A DNA stretch of 64,000 nt from Streptococcus sinensis (GTDB lineage: Bacteria > Bacillota > Bacilli > Lactobacillales > Streptococcaceae): positions 1-64,000 of the forward strand of contig NZ_JPEN01000068.1 in assembly GCF_000767835.1 (NCBI RefSeq), in the 5' to 3' direction. Each line of letters begins with the position of its first letter. Positions within the stretch are counted from its first letter, which is position 1. Shown here piece after piece: positions 34,386-41,785 of this stretch. The position numbers and the translations under genes were made by a program. Below the pieces are notes generated by a model. The model made no database searches and was not told the origin of the DNA. It worked only from the letters and a program-made list of their open reading frames with translations.

Positions 34386-34411
34386 GAGTTAACAGTTTTT
34401 CCTGTTAACTC
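34386..34411. terminator. Bidirectional hairpin at right end of element 1
   Basis: A 10-bp perfect stem GAGTTAACAG/CTGTTAACTC is followed on the minus strand by TTTTTT and on the plus strand by AATATTTTTT. It can block transcripts entering or leaving the element, and on the minus strand it would lie in the leader of the repA unit, where it could act as an attenuator. Confidence 0.65.
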
Positions 34412-34427
34412 AATATTTTTTATTTAC

Positions 34428-34448
34428 CTCAAAACTCTAGACACTTAC
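34428..34448 (-). repeat. Right terminal inverted repeat of element 1
   Basis: Reads CTAGACACTTAC at its outer edge and matches the reverse complement of 352-372 at 17 of 21 positions. It is followed directly by the second TCTTCTGTA. Confidence 0.85.
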
Positions 34449-34457
34449 TCTTCTGTA
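34449..34457. repeat. Right copy of 9-bp target duplication
   Basis: TCTTCTGTA, identical to 343-351. It marks the right boundary of element 1. Confidence 0.88.
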
Positions 34458-34458
34458 G

Positions 34459-34479
34459 GTATGTATCTGGATTTCTGAG
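34459..34479 (+). repeat. Solo TnGBS left end: scar of an older insertion
   Basis: GTATGTATCTGGATTTCTG plus two bases matches the left terminal repeat of element 1 at 20 of 21 positions, in the same orientation, one base after the target duplication. Before element 1 arrived it would have lain 17 bp upstream of the rpsU -35 box, within the insertion distance of this transposase family. No transposase and no matching right end follow it before trpX, so it looks like the remains of an earlier element at the same promoter. Confidence 0.75.
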
Positions 34480-34560
34480 ATCAAAAATTACAGAACCTTT
34501 CACAGAAATAAATAATTGAATTTGCTCTAAGGTTTCGAGCATCGAATAAACTATTAAAAC

Positions 34561-34594
34561 AAGAAGCCCTATCTAAATTAGATAAAGCTTCTTT
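34561..34594 (-). terminator. Terminator of trpX
   Basis: Stem AGAAGC...ATCTAA/TTAGAT...GCTTCT followed on the minus strand by TTGTTTTAAT, just after the trpX stop. Confidence 0.7.
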
Positions 34595-34599
34595 GAGTC

Positions 34600-35607
34600 T
34601 TATTCAATAACTTGGCCAGCATCTTTCAGAACATCTTCTGGTACAGTAATGCCAAGTTCTTTGGCATTTTTGGTATTGATAACAGATTTACCTGTATCGA
34701 AAATATCCACTGCAGTGTCAGCAGGTTTGGCACCTTTAAGGACTTTAGCAGCCATTTTCCCTGTCGCAACACCTAGGTCATACTGGTCTACAACGACAGA
34801 TGCAAGGCCACCTTCTTCTACCATGGCTGTCGCACTTGGATAAATCGGTTTCTTAGCTTCTTTATTGCTGGACACAACTGTCGCAAAAGCTGACGCAATA
34901 GTATTGTCGATTGGAATCCAGATAGCATCAACCTTGCCAGTCATGACATTCATGGTTGAAGCAATTTCATTGGTTGAAGGAACAGAATATTCTTCTACCG
35001 TGTAGCCCGCCTCTTCAGCCAATTTTTTGAACTCTTCCACCTGAGTTTTAGAGTTGTCTTCACTGCTAGAGTAGAGCACACCGATAGTCTTAACGTCTGG
35101 AGTCAGTTTTTTAATCAGCTCTAGCTGTTGCTTGGCTGGATTGTGGTCAGAGACACCAGTGATATTGCCACCTGGCTTATCCAGATTTTTCACTAGATTT
35201 GCTCCGACTGGATCAGTTATAGCTCCCATGACGATTGGCTTATCCTTAGTAGCCGCAGCCAGCCCTTGCGCAGACGGAGTCGCAATACCAATCAGCACAT
35301 CGTTGTCATTGGCCACTAGCTGCTTGCTCATGGTAGAGACCTTACTCTGATCGCCCTCAGCATTCATAAAGTCAATCTTAACCTTGTCTCCCTTATAGCC
35401 TTCCTCGGCCAAACCATCCTGAATCCCCTTGTAAATCAAATCCAGCGAAGGATGACTGACATACTGTAGCACGCCGACCTTGACCGTTTGACTCTCACCA
35501 CCAGTATTAGAAGTGTTATTTTTGCTGTTCAAGCTGGAATAGACCATCCCACCGATTGCCAAAACAGCCAGAATCCCTAAAATAGTCATTAAACGTTTAT
35601 TTTTCAT
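34600..35607 (-). CDS. trpX: TrpX-type ABC transporter substrate-binding protein
   Basis: 335 residues from MKNKRLMTILGILAVLAIGG, an N-terminal signal or anchor helix without a lipobox cysteine. The rest is a two-lobe periplasmic-binding fold (ABC_sub_bind family), with KVGVLQYVSHPSLDLIYKGI and GKVDAIWIPIDNTIAS. I use the ATG at 35607, with GGAG 8 bases upstream, rather than the frame start at 35655. The T-box leader upstream has features consistent with tryptophan, matching the streptococcal tryptophan-uptake protein TrpX. No permease or ATPase gene follows in this window. It is chromosomal DNA between the two elements; element 2 is inserted just upstream of its promoter. Confidence 0.85.
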   Translation of the reverse strand: MKNKRLMTILGILAVLAIGGMVYSSLNSKNNTSNTGGESQTVKVGVLQYVSHPSLDLIYKGIQDGLAEEGYKGDKVKIDFMNAEGDQSKVSTMSKQLVANDNDVLIGIATPSAQGLAAATKDKPIVMGAITDPVGANLVKNLDKPGGNITGVSDHNPAKQQLELIKKLTPDVKTIGVLYSSSEDNSKTQVEEFKKLAEEAGYTVEEYSVPSTNEIASTMNVMTGKVDAIWIPIDNTIASAFATVVSSNKEAKKPIYPSATAMVEEGGLASVVVDQYDLGVATGKMAAKVLKGAKPADTAVDIFDTGKSVINTKNAKELGITVPEDVLKDAGQVIE

Positions 35608-35642
35608 GTTCTTTCTCCATTTCTCTCTTTTATATTCAATCC

Positions 35643-35666
35643 CTAGGGACGCCATCGTTTAAACAT
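35643..35666 (-). CDS. Possible 7-residue leader peptide (MFKRWRP)
   Basis: Directly after the T-box terminator lies AAGGAG, 6 bases, and the ATG of a seven-codon frame MFKRWRP containing one Trp codon; it ends 35 bases before the trpX start. The ribosome binding site is as good as that of trpX. It may be a remnant of a leader-peptide control or a translational coupler. Evidence is the frame alone. Confidence 0.35.
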   Translation of the reverse strand: MFKRWRP

Positions 35667-35700
35667 AGGCAATTCTCCTTATTTTTTATAATAAACAACA

Positions 35701-35950
35701 AAAAAACCTCACACAGGTACTCTGTGTGAGGGCGTAAATCGCGGTGCCACCTCAATTATGGAAAAAAGATAGTATTCTCCATATCTCTGTCTTGTCATCA
35801 AACAAGCTGCACTGTAAGGTGTGCCCACCGAATTCTTATTGTTTCAAATTCATATTTATCAATTAGCCCAATTTCGTAAAGATTTGCTGCTCATTTCCAC
35901 CACCCACAAGCTCGCTAAAAACAAATTCATCTACTACTTTTCTAATTTCC
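35701..35950 (-). promoter_or_regulatory. T-box riboswitch upstream of trpX
   Basis: The minus strand carries the T-box core GGTGGCACCGCGATTTACGC (35752-35732), followed by a strong terminator, CCTCACACAG/CTGTGTGAGG (35707-35731) with a T-run. T-boxes read through when uncharged tRNA binds the leader. The base after TGG is C, which would pair with a G discriminator, as in bacterial tRNA-Trp; a TGG sits in the presumed specifier region (ATTGGGC). The amino acid is therefore probably tryptophan. Confidence 0.88.
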
Positions 35951-35953
35951 TAT

Positions 35954-35982
35954 ATTGTAAATTTTTCCTGAAAGGATGTCAA
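35954..35982 (-). promoter_or_regulatory. Sigma-A promoter of trpX, target of element 2
   Basis: TTGACA (35982-35977) and TACAAT (35959-35954) with a 17-bp spacer. Element 2 begins 16 bp upstream of this -35 box, the same distance as element 1 from the rpsU promoter. Confidence 0.88.
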
Positions 35983-35998
35983 GACTTTTTTTGAAATC

Positions 35999-36020
35999 GT
36001 ATGTGGTAGAATTTTTTAGA
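35999..36020 (+). repeat. Left end of element 2
   Basis: Begins GTATGTGGTAGAATTTTTTA; identical to the end of element 1 over the first seven bases and about 15 of 22 overall. The predicted 9-bp target duplication is TTTGAAATC (35990-35998); its partner lies outside the window. Confidence 0.7.
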
Positions 36021-36067
36021 ATAGGCAATTCTGTATGAAAAAGGAGAACTTGTCACCGAGTTGTAAT

Positions 36068-36095
36068 CAAAAAGACTGAACAATTTCTTGCTCAG
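36068..36095 (-). terminator. Minus-strand terminator at left end of element 2
   Basis: CTGA.CAA/TTG.TCAG stem followed on the minus strand by TCTTTTTG. Equivalent to 404-439 in element 1. Confidence 0.55.
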
Positions 36096-36098
36096 CCC

Positions 36099-36127
36099 TT
36101 GACATAGATACGTTTATCCTGTATCAT
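36099..36127 (+). promoter_or_regulatory. Plus-strand promoter of left-end small RNA, element 2
   Basis: TTGACA (36099-36104), 17-bp spacer, TATCAT (36122-36127), placed immediately after the minus-strand terminator, as in element 1. Confidence 0.65.
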
Positions 36128-36133
36128 AAATTA

Positions 36134-36204
36134 GAGACTGAGTAAGAAGTGCGAGTTCTTACTCGGTAAGGCGGAAGGTGTTAGCGCACCTTTCGTCTTT
36201 TTTT
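36134..36204 (+). ncRNA. Predicted left-end small RNA of element 2
   Basis: A perfect 9-bp stem GAGTAAGAA/TTCTTACTC (36140-36148 with 36156-36164) closes a 7-base loop, and is followed by a 9-bp terminator stem (36172-36180 with 36187-36195) and TCTTTTTTT. The predicted RNA is about 70 nt. Stem length, loop length, order and distance from the promoter match the element 1 RNA at 475-537, but the stem sequences differ, as expected for a structure conserved by compensating changes. Function unknown. Confidence 0.6.
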
Positions 36205-36276
36205 ATTCGATTAAGTTAGTTAAATTATAACACACACCAACACACAACGCAAGTATTTTATATAAAAAACAGCACA

Positions 36277-36301
36277 AAAAGACCTTTATCACAAAGGTTA
36301 T
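36277..36301 (-). terminator. Terminator of element 2 transposase
   Basis: ACCTTT/AAAGGT stem (36282-36299) with CTTTTTG downstream on the minus strand, 30 bases after the transposase stop. A TTATATAAC site (36304-36312) lies between. Confidence 0.6.
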
Positions 36302-36331
36302 TATTATATAACTTTATATCTATCTTTTTAT

Positions 36332-37660
36332 CTATAAATTACGATATTTGCCATATCTGAGGCGACCAACTGATTGAACATCATAGCTCTTATTATTCTT
36401 ATTCTGTTCTTGTTTGATTTTTCCAGCACTAAAAGACTCTAGATCGATATACTGCTGATAATACTCACGCCAGGAACCAAAAAAGAGTTCTCTTAACTCG
36501 CCTTCATAAGCCATGACAATCATTTGACTCATCGTCTCAGCCCCCTGTATCGTCCAATACATGCCTCGCTTCTTCATACGGTAAGTAATCTTACGATGCT
36601 GTGACTCCATCACACCAATCCCTGCATGACTGAATCCTCTCAATTCTGCTGGTTTAGTGTATTGAAAGTTGTTAAGCAGCTTTCTTTTGAAGCTTTCAAA
36701 GACTGCCAGTTCTTCTTCATTCAAAGCCAATGCTTCTGTTGTATCTAAAACTGTTCGTAGTTTTCCTTTATCGTGCTGCTTAATTGCTTGAAAAGCACTA
36801 TCCAGGAGCTCCTCTGAGTAAAGTTTGAAAAAGGACTTTAGCTTCTGGTCAACATGATATTTATCCCAAAAGTGCTCATGTCGTTTCACTTTAAGAGCTT
36901 TCGCAATCTCTTTGAAAACATAAGGGGTATAGCCATGGCCACCATCTGAATTGGTAATCAATAATGTATCTTCGTCTATTTCAAAATGATTATAAAGATA
37001 GTCCAATACTTTGTCACGAGTCAGACGATTGTCTAAGGAAATAAATTCTTTTTTGTCCTGTAACTCAAAACGATTACTCCCTACTTTTTGACTACCTGTA
37101 TGTACCACAAAATGAGACAAATCAACGTTTCGATTATCTAATTCTTCTCCTCGAGCTTTGACCATCACTCCATCTCCTTCAATATAAATCACATTGACAT
37201 GCTTTTTATCAACAGGAAACCCTTCCTCAAAAAAACGATAGGCTTCCCGCTCTTTGAGTAAATGATGACAAAGTTTAACCGCTTTAACAACGGTAGGCTT
37301 TGTAATCACAATGTGATAGACCATCTGAACAGCTTTAATGACCTTATCATAAGGCATCATAGTAGAAAGATAAGCAATTTGGTACATGAATTCCCAGGAG
37401 AACCGGACATTCTTTTTTAACCCTAGTTCCTCGTCTACGGGGACTACCCACTGATTTCCTTTTTTCCATCGACGACGGCGAAAAGTAAACTCTCCAAATG
37501 TAAAAGCTACCGTACGCTCCATAGAATGGATGCAGGTATAGCCTCTGGCCTTCATAATCGGAACCATCTGATCATCATACTTAGAGACAAACTCATAGAA
37601 ATTTGTCGCATTTTGTGCAATTAGTTGTTCTTTTAACTCTCGTTCTTCAAAGATTGTCAT
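36332..37660 (-). CDS. ISLre2/UPF0236-family DDE transposase of element 2
   Basis: 442 residues. Candidate catalytic residues are D163 in YIEGDG, D239 in ITNSDGGHGY and E352 in GVMESQHRK; HEHFWDKYH lies between the last two. Full length, no frameshift. It starts ATG with GAGG a few bases upstream. It shares blocks with the element 1 enzyme throughout (for example MMPY, HEHFWD, MKKRGMYW) but diverges between them, so the two elements arrived independently. It is the gene nearest the left end. Confidence 0.92.
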   Translation of the reverse strand: MTIFEERELKEQLIAQNATNFYEFVSKYDDQMVPIMKARGYTCIHSMERTVAFTFGEFTFRRRRWKKGNQWVVPVDEELGLKKNVRFSWEFMYQIAYLSTMMPYDKVIKAVQMVYHIVITKPTVVKAVKLCHHLLKEREAYRFFEEGFPVDKKHVNVIYIEGDGVMVKARGEELDNRNVDLSHFVVHTGSQKVGSNRFELQDKKEFISLDNRLTRDKVLDYLYNHFEIDEDTLLITNSDGGHGYTPYVFKEIAKALKVKRHEHFWDKYHVDQKLKSFFKLYSEELLDSAFQAIKQHDKGKLRTVLDTTEALALNEEELAVFESFKRKLLNNFQYTKPAELRGFSHAGIGVMESQHRKITYRMKKRGMYWTIQGAETMSQMIVMAYEGELRELFFGSWREYYQQYIDLESFSAGKIKQEQNKNNKSYDVQSVGRLRYGKYRNL

Positions 37661-37797
37661 TGCCTCTCTCCTCTAAATTAGAATAACGAGAACTATTTTA
37701 AAGATTCATTAATCGCTTTTCAAATTTCTTTTGATTTTGGCACCAAAAAAATGGCCAATAATCTCCTTAAATACAATAAGAGAACGGTTCAAAATTA

Positions 37798-37838
37798 AAA
37801 AGCTAGAGTTCCGCCATTGGGAATCTCTAGCTTTTTTG
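37798..37838. terminator. Bidirectional terminator upstream of the element 2 transposase
   Basis: AAAAAGCTAGAG...CTCTAGCTTTTTT, a strong stem with A and T tracts on either side, between the 107-residue gene and the transposase. It uncouples transposase expression from the parA/rep unit. Confidence 0.8.
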
Positions 37839-37873
37839 TGACTGAGAACTATTTTGTCTCAGGTTCTTTCATA

Positions 37874-38197
37874 TTATTTATTTTCCTGCTTTTTTCGTTC
37901 AATGGAGGTACGGATACTCTCCGCAAAAGCAAAACAAATGGGCCATGAAACAAGTCCCCAAAAGCCCCAGACAATCAGGTCTGCGATAAAGGAAAAGCCA
38001 CCTGAAAAATGAGCCCCTAGTGCAATGATTAAAATCGGTAATACTAAAACAGGAACGAATTTCAAAGCCAATAGTCCAATGACTAACAAGAAAAACATGC
38101 TTAGCCCAATAGATTGATAAAAAATATACAGCGCTATTGCCACAATCAACCACCAGAACGTCTGAACCAGTTTTTTAATGGAAACAAAAATAATCAT
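37874..38197 (-). CDS. Membrane protein at the end of the rep-par unit
   Basis: 107 residues with three or four hydrophobic helices (around 10-25, 28-45, 48-68 and 72-90) and a basic C-terminus TSIERKKQENK. Not recognised. It follows the RepA-like gene by 4 bp and is the last gene of the parA unit. The segment resembles small immunity or superinfection-type membrane proteins only in topology. Confidence 0.6.
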   Translation of the reverse strand: MIIFVSIKKLVQTFWWLIVAIALYIFYQSIGLSMFFLLVIGLLALKFVPVLVLPILIIALGAHFSGGFSFIADLIVWGFWGLVSWPICFAFAESIRTSIERKKQENK

Positions 38198-38201
38198 AGC
38201 T

Positions 38202-38585
38202 TTACTCCTTGATATATGGAACCAATTTATCGGTTAAATAGATACGATTAGGCTGGTTATTACCTGATTTCACTTCTTCTATCAATCCATATTGAGCTAA
38301 CTTTTTCTTCAGGGAAATAACGGTTGTCTTACCCTGGTTGAACAGTTCACATAAGTCTTCAACCCTAAAGTGAACATAGGTAGCCCCATTGTCATCATAG
38401 CCTTTTTGAATAAAATCTAACGGTTCTCTTAAACGATCTAACAAAAAAGAATAGACCAAAATCTCTTTATAATTCAATCCCTTAAAGTCATCATGCTCAA
38501 ATAGGACTTTAGGAATATAAATTTGTTCAGAATCTGCATCTATCAATGATGGGTCTAAATCGGATAACGTTGATAAATAAGCCAT
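38202..38585 (-). CDS. Short RepA_N-like protein
   Basis: 127 residues matching only the N-terminal winged-helix region of RepA_N initiators: QIYIPKVLFEHDDFKGLNYK, then FRVEDLCELFNQGKTTVISL and a KKLAQYGLIEEVKSGNNQPN block like that in the element 1 RepA. The linker and C-terminal domain of a full initiator are missing and no iterons are seen in the gene. It may be a truncated initiator, or a regulator derived from one. A full-length initiator could lie outside the window. Confidence 0.7.
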   Translation of the reverse strand: MAYLSTLSDLDPSLIDADSEQIYIPKVLFEHDDFKGLNYKEILVYSFLLDRLREPLDFIQKGYDDNGATYVHFRVEDLCELFNQGKTTVISLKKKLAQYGLIEEVKSGNNQPNRIYLTDKLVPYIKE

Positions 38586-38596
38586 GGTCGCACTCC

Positions 38597-38875
38597 TTAT
38601 TTTTCTTTACTCTTCAGTTTTCGCTGCATCTTTTCCCATTCCTGAAGGATCAATCTCTCCAAATAATCTGAGGCAGATTTAGCTCTATGATAAGCCACCA
38701 AATCTTCTAACTTATCATAACGGACATCATAATGTAGCGAGAAGGGGAAGCGACCCTTTTTATTGTAGCTATCAGGTGACTTTTGAGCTGCTTCTTTACG
38801 TCGTATTGGGGTTCGTCTTTTAGGCGACTCCTTGTCAAAGGTTTCTTTTAGTTGGGCAAAGCGATTCTCTGTCAT
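38597..38875 (-). CDS. Small partition-partner protein
   Basis: 92 residues. A basic disordered N-terminus (1-40, TPIRRKEAAQ) is followed by FPFSLHYDVRYDKLEDLVAY and HRAKSASDYLERLILQEWEK, a strand-helix-helix pattern of ribbon-helix-helix proteins; SASDYL is shared with the element 1 counterpart. The start overlaps the parA stop by one base. Likely centromere-binding partner and repressor; a global transfer regulator like ArtA of pSK41 is another option. Confidence 0.6.
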   Translation of the reverse strand: MTENRFAQLKETFDKESPKRRTPIRRKEAAQKSPDSYNKKGRFPFSLHYDVRYDKLEDLVAYHRAKSASDYLERLILQEWEKMQRKLKSKEK

Positions 38876-39693
38876 TAGGCTGTCTCTCCTTCCAGTACTG
38901 TTAAGATATTTTGATAGACAGTTTCTATATTATCATAAAACTTCTGATGATTTTCCTTTTGTTTGGTTGTCATAGATTCACGTTGCTCAAAGACACTTTG
39001 GTTAATCACCAAACTCTTAGCCACCAGTTCTTTCTTCTGAATGGAACCTAGGTAGGCTTCATCTTCCTGAACAACATCCAAAAACTGCTTACAGGTTTCT
39101 GTCACGTTGTTACCGTAATACTCAATTTTATTGCCAATAAGATAAGCTTCAGCTTTCACATAGCTTTTCTTTGTGATAACCTCAACTGCTTCACTCTTAA
39201 TATAGTCCACAAACTTTTTAAGAGCTAACCAGGCACGAAAACCATTTGTAGAAGCATCCGTTACACCCAGGACAATATCTGAAACGGCTATAAAGTTAGC
39301 TGTCACTAAACTTTCATCATTGTGCGTATCAATCAAGATAATGTCGAACTGTTCGGCTAATTCATCATAATGCTCACTGAACCACATAAAGAGCTGAAGA
39401 TATTTATTATTTCGACTGTTGAGGTCTAATTCTTCATCAGTTAGCCGTTCGTCCCCACGAATTAAACTAAGATTATCGTTGATACGACAAATTTCATACT
39501 CACCTGTTGTAAAAATATCATAGATAGTTTTGTCACTCGTCACATCAAAGGAATGCGTTAAATTACATTCTCTAGCCCCATCAATTAACAAGACACGTTT
39601 CCCCATAACTCTAGACAGCCAATCTGCTTCATTATAGGTTTGGCTACTTTTTCCGCCACCACCCTTATCCAAGTTTGTTGTTTGAATCTTCAT
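38875..39693 (-). CDS. parA: ParA-type partition ATPase of element 2
   Basis: 272 residues with Walker A KGGGGKSS at 10-17 and IILIDTHND as Walker B region. Similar length and organisation to the ParA at 3398-4204, but divergent in sequence. Works with the 92-residue protein encoded immediately downstream. Two GTTATATAAC sites lie upstream (39728-39737 and 39797-39806). Confidence 0.88.
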   Translation of the reverse strand: MKIQTTNLDKGGGGKSSQTYNEADWLSRVMGKRVLLIDGARECNLTHSFDVTSDKTIYDIFTTGEYEICRINDNLSLIRGDERLTDEELDLNSRNNKYLQLFMWFSEHYDELAEQFDIILIDTHNDESLVTANFIAVSDIVLGVTDASTNGFRAWLALKKFVDYIKSEAVEVITKKSYVKAEAYLIGNKIEYYGNNVTETCKQFLDVVQEDEAYLGSIQKKELVAKSLVINQSVFEQRESMTTKQKENHQKFYDNIETVYQNILTVLEGETA

Positions 39694-39727
39694 AAGGCTC
39701 CCTCAATCATTATTTATTAGATAAATA

Positions 39728-39806
39728 GTTATATAACTTTTTATACCTTTATTCTATCTCAAATAATAATATTTGTCAATAAAAAATACACAAATTGTTA
39801 TATAAC
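39728..39806. repeat. Two GTTATATAAC sites upstream of parA
   Basis: GTTATATAACTTTTT occurs at 39728 and 39797, 69 bp apart, in the same direction. The palindromic core plus a T tract recurs at 36304, 48288 and 51812 within element 2. Candidate centromere or operator sites. Confidence 0.6.
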
Positions 39807-39830
39807 TTTTTGTGCATTTCTTCTTGTTAA

Positions 39831-40415
39831 CTATCCAAAAGTGCCACCGATATTACCGCCAACATAATTTTTCAGCTGGATTTGATGGACTGTTGTATTG
39901 AAGTTTCCGACAAAATAACAATTATCCTCTCCGTCTTTCGTCAAGACAATCAAAAACTGAACAACGTCATCATTGTCTGATCTTGTCACCTCTAGTTTAG
40001 AAGATTGATAACTGTACTGATTCACTAGAATGGCCATCGCCAATGTTTGAATCATCCCGTCTTGACTCATGGATAAATGATTCTCGAACGTCCCTTTGAC
40101 CTCTGTCAGATGGTTAGCTTGATGAATGGCTTTGATGGCCTCCTCAAATGCTTTTGCTACTTGTTGCTTCTGCTCCTCACTGCTTTCTGTATAGGGATGT
40201 TCTAACTTTAATTTAGCTGTTCGATAGTTCTTCTCATCAGCCGTCTCTGGCTCAGCTACTGAAGAAGGTTTAGACTCTGAAGGTCTTGTGTGTTCCGTCT
40301 GAGAATTTTCAGGTTTGTTGCTGGTGAAATTTCTGTAAACAGCTATTCCTGAAAAAAGAAGTAATAAGCTAATCACCATTACAAAAATCATATTTTCTTT
40401 TATCCATTCTTTCAT
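39831..40415 (-). CDS. VirB8-like or accessory membrane protein
   Basis: 194 residues from MKEWIKENMIFVMVISLLLL; I use the ATG at 40415 (AAGGAT upstream) because the longer frame overlaps the hydrolase gene. One N-terminal membrane helix (7-24), a Ser/Glu/Thr linker, then a mixed alpha/beta outside domain. Its plan mirrors the 217-residue protein next to the hydrolase in element 1, so a VirB8-like scaffold role is plausible. It is the last gene of the transfer operon. Confidence 0.55.
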   Translation of the reverse strand: MKEWIKENMIFVMVISLLLLFSGIAVYRNFTSNKPENSQTEHTRPSESKPSSVAEPETADEKNYRTAKLKLEHPYTESSEEQKQQVAKAFEEAIKAIHQANHLTEVKGTFENHLSMSQDGMIQTLAMAILVNQYSYQSSKLEVTRSDNDDVVQFLIVLTKDGEDNCYFVGNFNTTVHQIQLKNYVGGNIGGTFG

Positions 40416-40428
40416 TGATCTATCCTTT

Positions 40429-41772
40429 TTATTTTCCGAGTTTAGGGGCTTTACCGTCTGGATAAGCAAAGGTCGTGATTTCTGCCCTTTGCTGTTCTGG
40501 GCTCCAGATACGATAGTTCCAGGTATATGGTTTTTTAAAGGAATCCCAGCCGCTTAGGGGTGTGTTCTGCTCTACTATCAAAATTGAGCCATTTTCAAAG
40601 ACATGACAGACAATCCCTGTATGGCCATAGCCACCGCCGCCATTCTGAGTCGAGAAGATAGCGCCTTTCTTAGGTGTTGTTTTAACGCCATTTCCAAAGA
40701 TATTAGCCCAAGCAGCTGCTTGATCTTTCCCGTTTCCACTAACGGATCCTGAATGCCCCCAGAGGTGATTTCCAAGACTAATGGTTAGGTTTACACATTG
40801 CCCATCAAACCCTGGTCCATTACCTGTGACATACCAACCTGTAGAACCAGCATACTCCATACCAAGCGTTTTTGGATCGATAATATATTGCTTCAAGCTG
40901 TCTGGAAGATTATCAGGACTATAGCCCCATGCAGTCGCATCAGATGGAACTCGACCTGTTCCATCAGTAGCACCATTTGAAGATGAATCGCTACAATCCT
41001 TACTCTTACTACTGGTAAAAGTATCAGATGGACCACTATCTCCAGGTGAAGATGTGGCGCCCTGATAGGGCTTTTCTCCATGAGCACTAATAGCTTCTTT
41101 ATCCAACCACTCATACTTTTTCCCAAGCGTATTGTACATATCAACCAACTTGGTTTTATAGCTGCTGTCAGTTGCCCAGCCACCGTCCGCAATGGAAGAA
41201 AGAGTTGCGATACCATCAGTGTTATTGATGGCTTTTGTATAGAGGGTTTGGTGAGCCATGAACTCAGCTTTCCCCACAATCCCTGCATCATAACTAGCAA
41301 ACCAGGTATAAGCACCACCGGTCCCATCTCCGACATTAGCTCCTGGTTTGGTTCCAGATAAGTCGATACTATTTTCTCCATAGGTCGCAATTGTGACTGG
41401 AAAGTTACTCTTACTGGAGGTTTTAACGCCTCCCATGTTGTGTGCTTGCCAAAACGATGTGCCATTAGGATTGGAGAAGTTAAACCCATTTTCAATCATG
41501 GTCTGCGTGATGGACGCAGATGGCAAGAAGCCACCTGCTTTCCAGGAAAGAATATAGGCTTCTTTGTGTTCCTTTACAAAGGAATCAATAGAACCATCAC
41601 CTGAAGAAATAGAGGAATTAGTAGAAGCTGAAGTTGAGATCTCTGTCGTACAATTTGTCTGTGTGCCACTAACGGCTCCTAAAATACCTGCTAGGATGGT
41701 AACTCCCACACTAATCAGAAAGACAACAGAGACTAGTGGAAGCAGTATTTTCAAGAAAACGACTTTTTTCAC
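40429..41772 (-). CDS. VirB1/TrsG-like two-domain cell wall hydrolase
   Basis: 447 residues. An N-terminal membrane helix (8-32) is followed by a Ser/Thr linker, a glucosaminidase/lysozyme-type domain (about 62-230, AYILSWKAGGFLPSASITQT and FWQAHNMGG), a second linker, and a C-terminal CHAP domain (about 320-425) with GQCVNL and GHTGIV as Cys and His motifs. It cuts peptidoglycan for channel assembly, like TraG of pIP501 or TrsG of pSK41. Different architecture from the element 1 hydrolase. Confidence 0.88.
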   Translation of the reverse strand: MKKVVFLKILLPLVSVVFLISVGVTILAGILGAVSGTQTNCTTEISTSASTNSSISSGDGSIDSFVKEHKEAYILSWKAGGFLPSASITQTMIENGFNFSNPNGTSFWQAHNMGGVKTSSKSNFPVTIATYGENSIDLSGTKPGANVGDGTGGAYTWFASYDAGIVGKAEFMAHQTLYTKAINNTDGIATLSSIADGGWATDSSYKTKLVDMYNTLGKKYEWLDKEAISAHGEKPYQGATSSPGDSGPSDTFTSSKSKDCSDSSSNGATDGTGRVPSDATAWGYSPDNLPDSLKQYIIDPKTLGMEYAGSTGWYVTGNGPGFDGQCVNLTISLGNHLWGHSGSVSGNGKDQAAAWANIFGNGVKTTPKKGAIFSTQNGGGGYGHTGIVCHVFENGSILIVEQNTPLSGWDSFKKPYTWNYRIWSPEQQRAEITTFAYPDGKAPKLGK

Positions 41773-41785
41773 ATCATCCCTCTTT

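Larger units (their letters stand above)
352..34448. mobile_element. Complete TnGBS-type integrative conjugative element (element 1)
   Basis: The 34,097-bp element has 21-bp terminal inverted repeats (352-372 and 34428-34448, 17 of 21 matching), both beginning GTA at the outer edge, and a perfect 9-bp target duplication. It encodes an ISLre2/UPF0236 DDE transposase at its left end and a RepA_N replication initiator at its right end, with partition, relaxase, coupling protein and a full type IV secretion channel between. There is no phage-type integrase. Association of this transposase type with conjugation, and insertion just upstream of promoters, is the known signature of TnGBS elements. 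The transfer genes follow the pCF10 prg/pcf order. Accessory genes are an antigen I/II adhesin, a PgrA/Sec10-like protein, a Fic protein and an adenine methylase; I see no antibiotic resistance gene. Confidence 0.92.

Noticed and set aside
35665-36032. 12-bp repeat ATAGGCAATTCT near trpX start and in the element 2 end
   Set aside because: Short, one copy overlaps the leader ribosome binding site, and the position does not fit any target duplication.
37688-37854. GAGAACTATTTT repeated at 37688 and 37843 as an element boundary
   Set aside because: Only 12 bp, internal to element 2, and not associated with terminal repeats or a target duplication.
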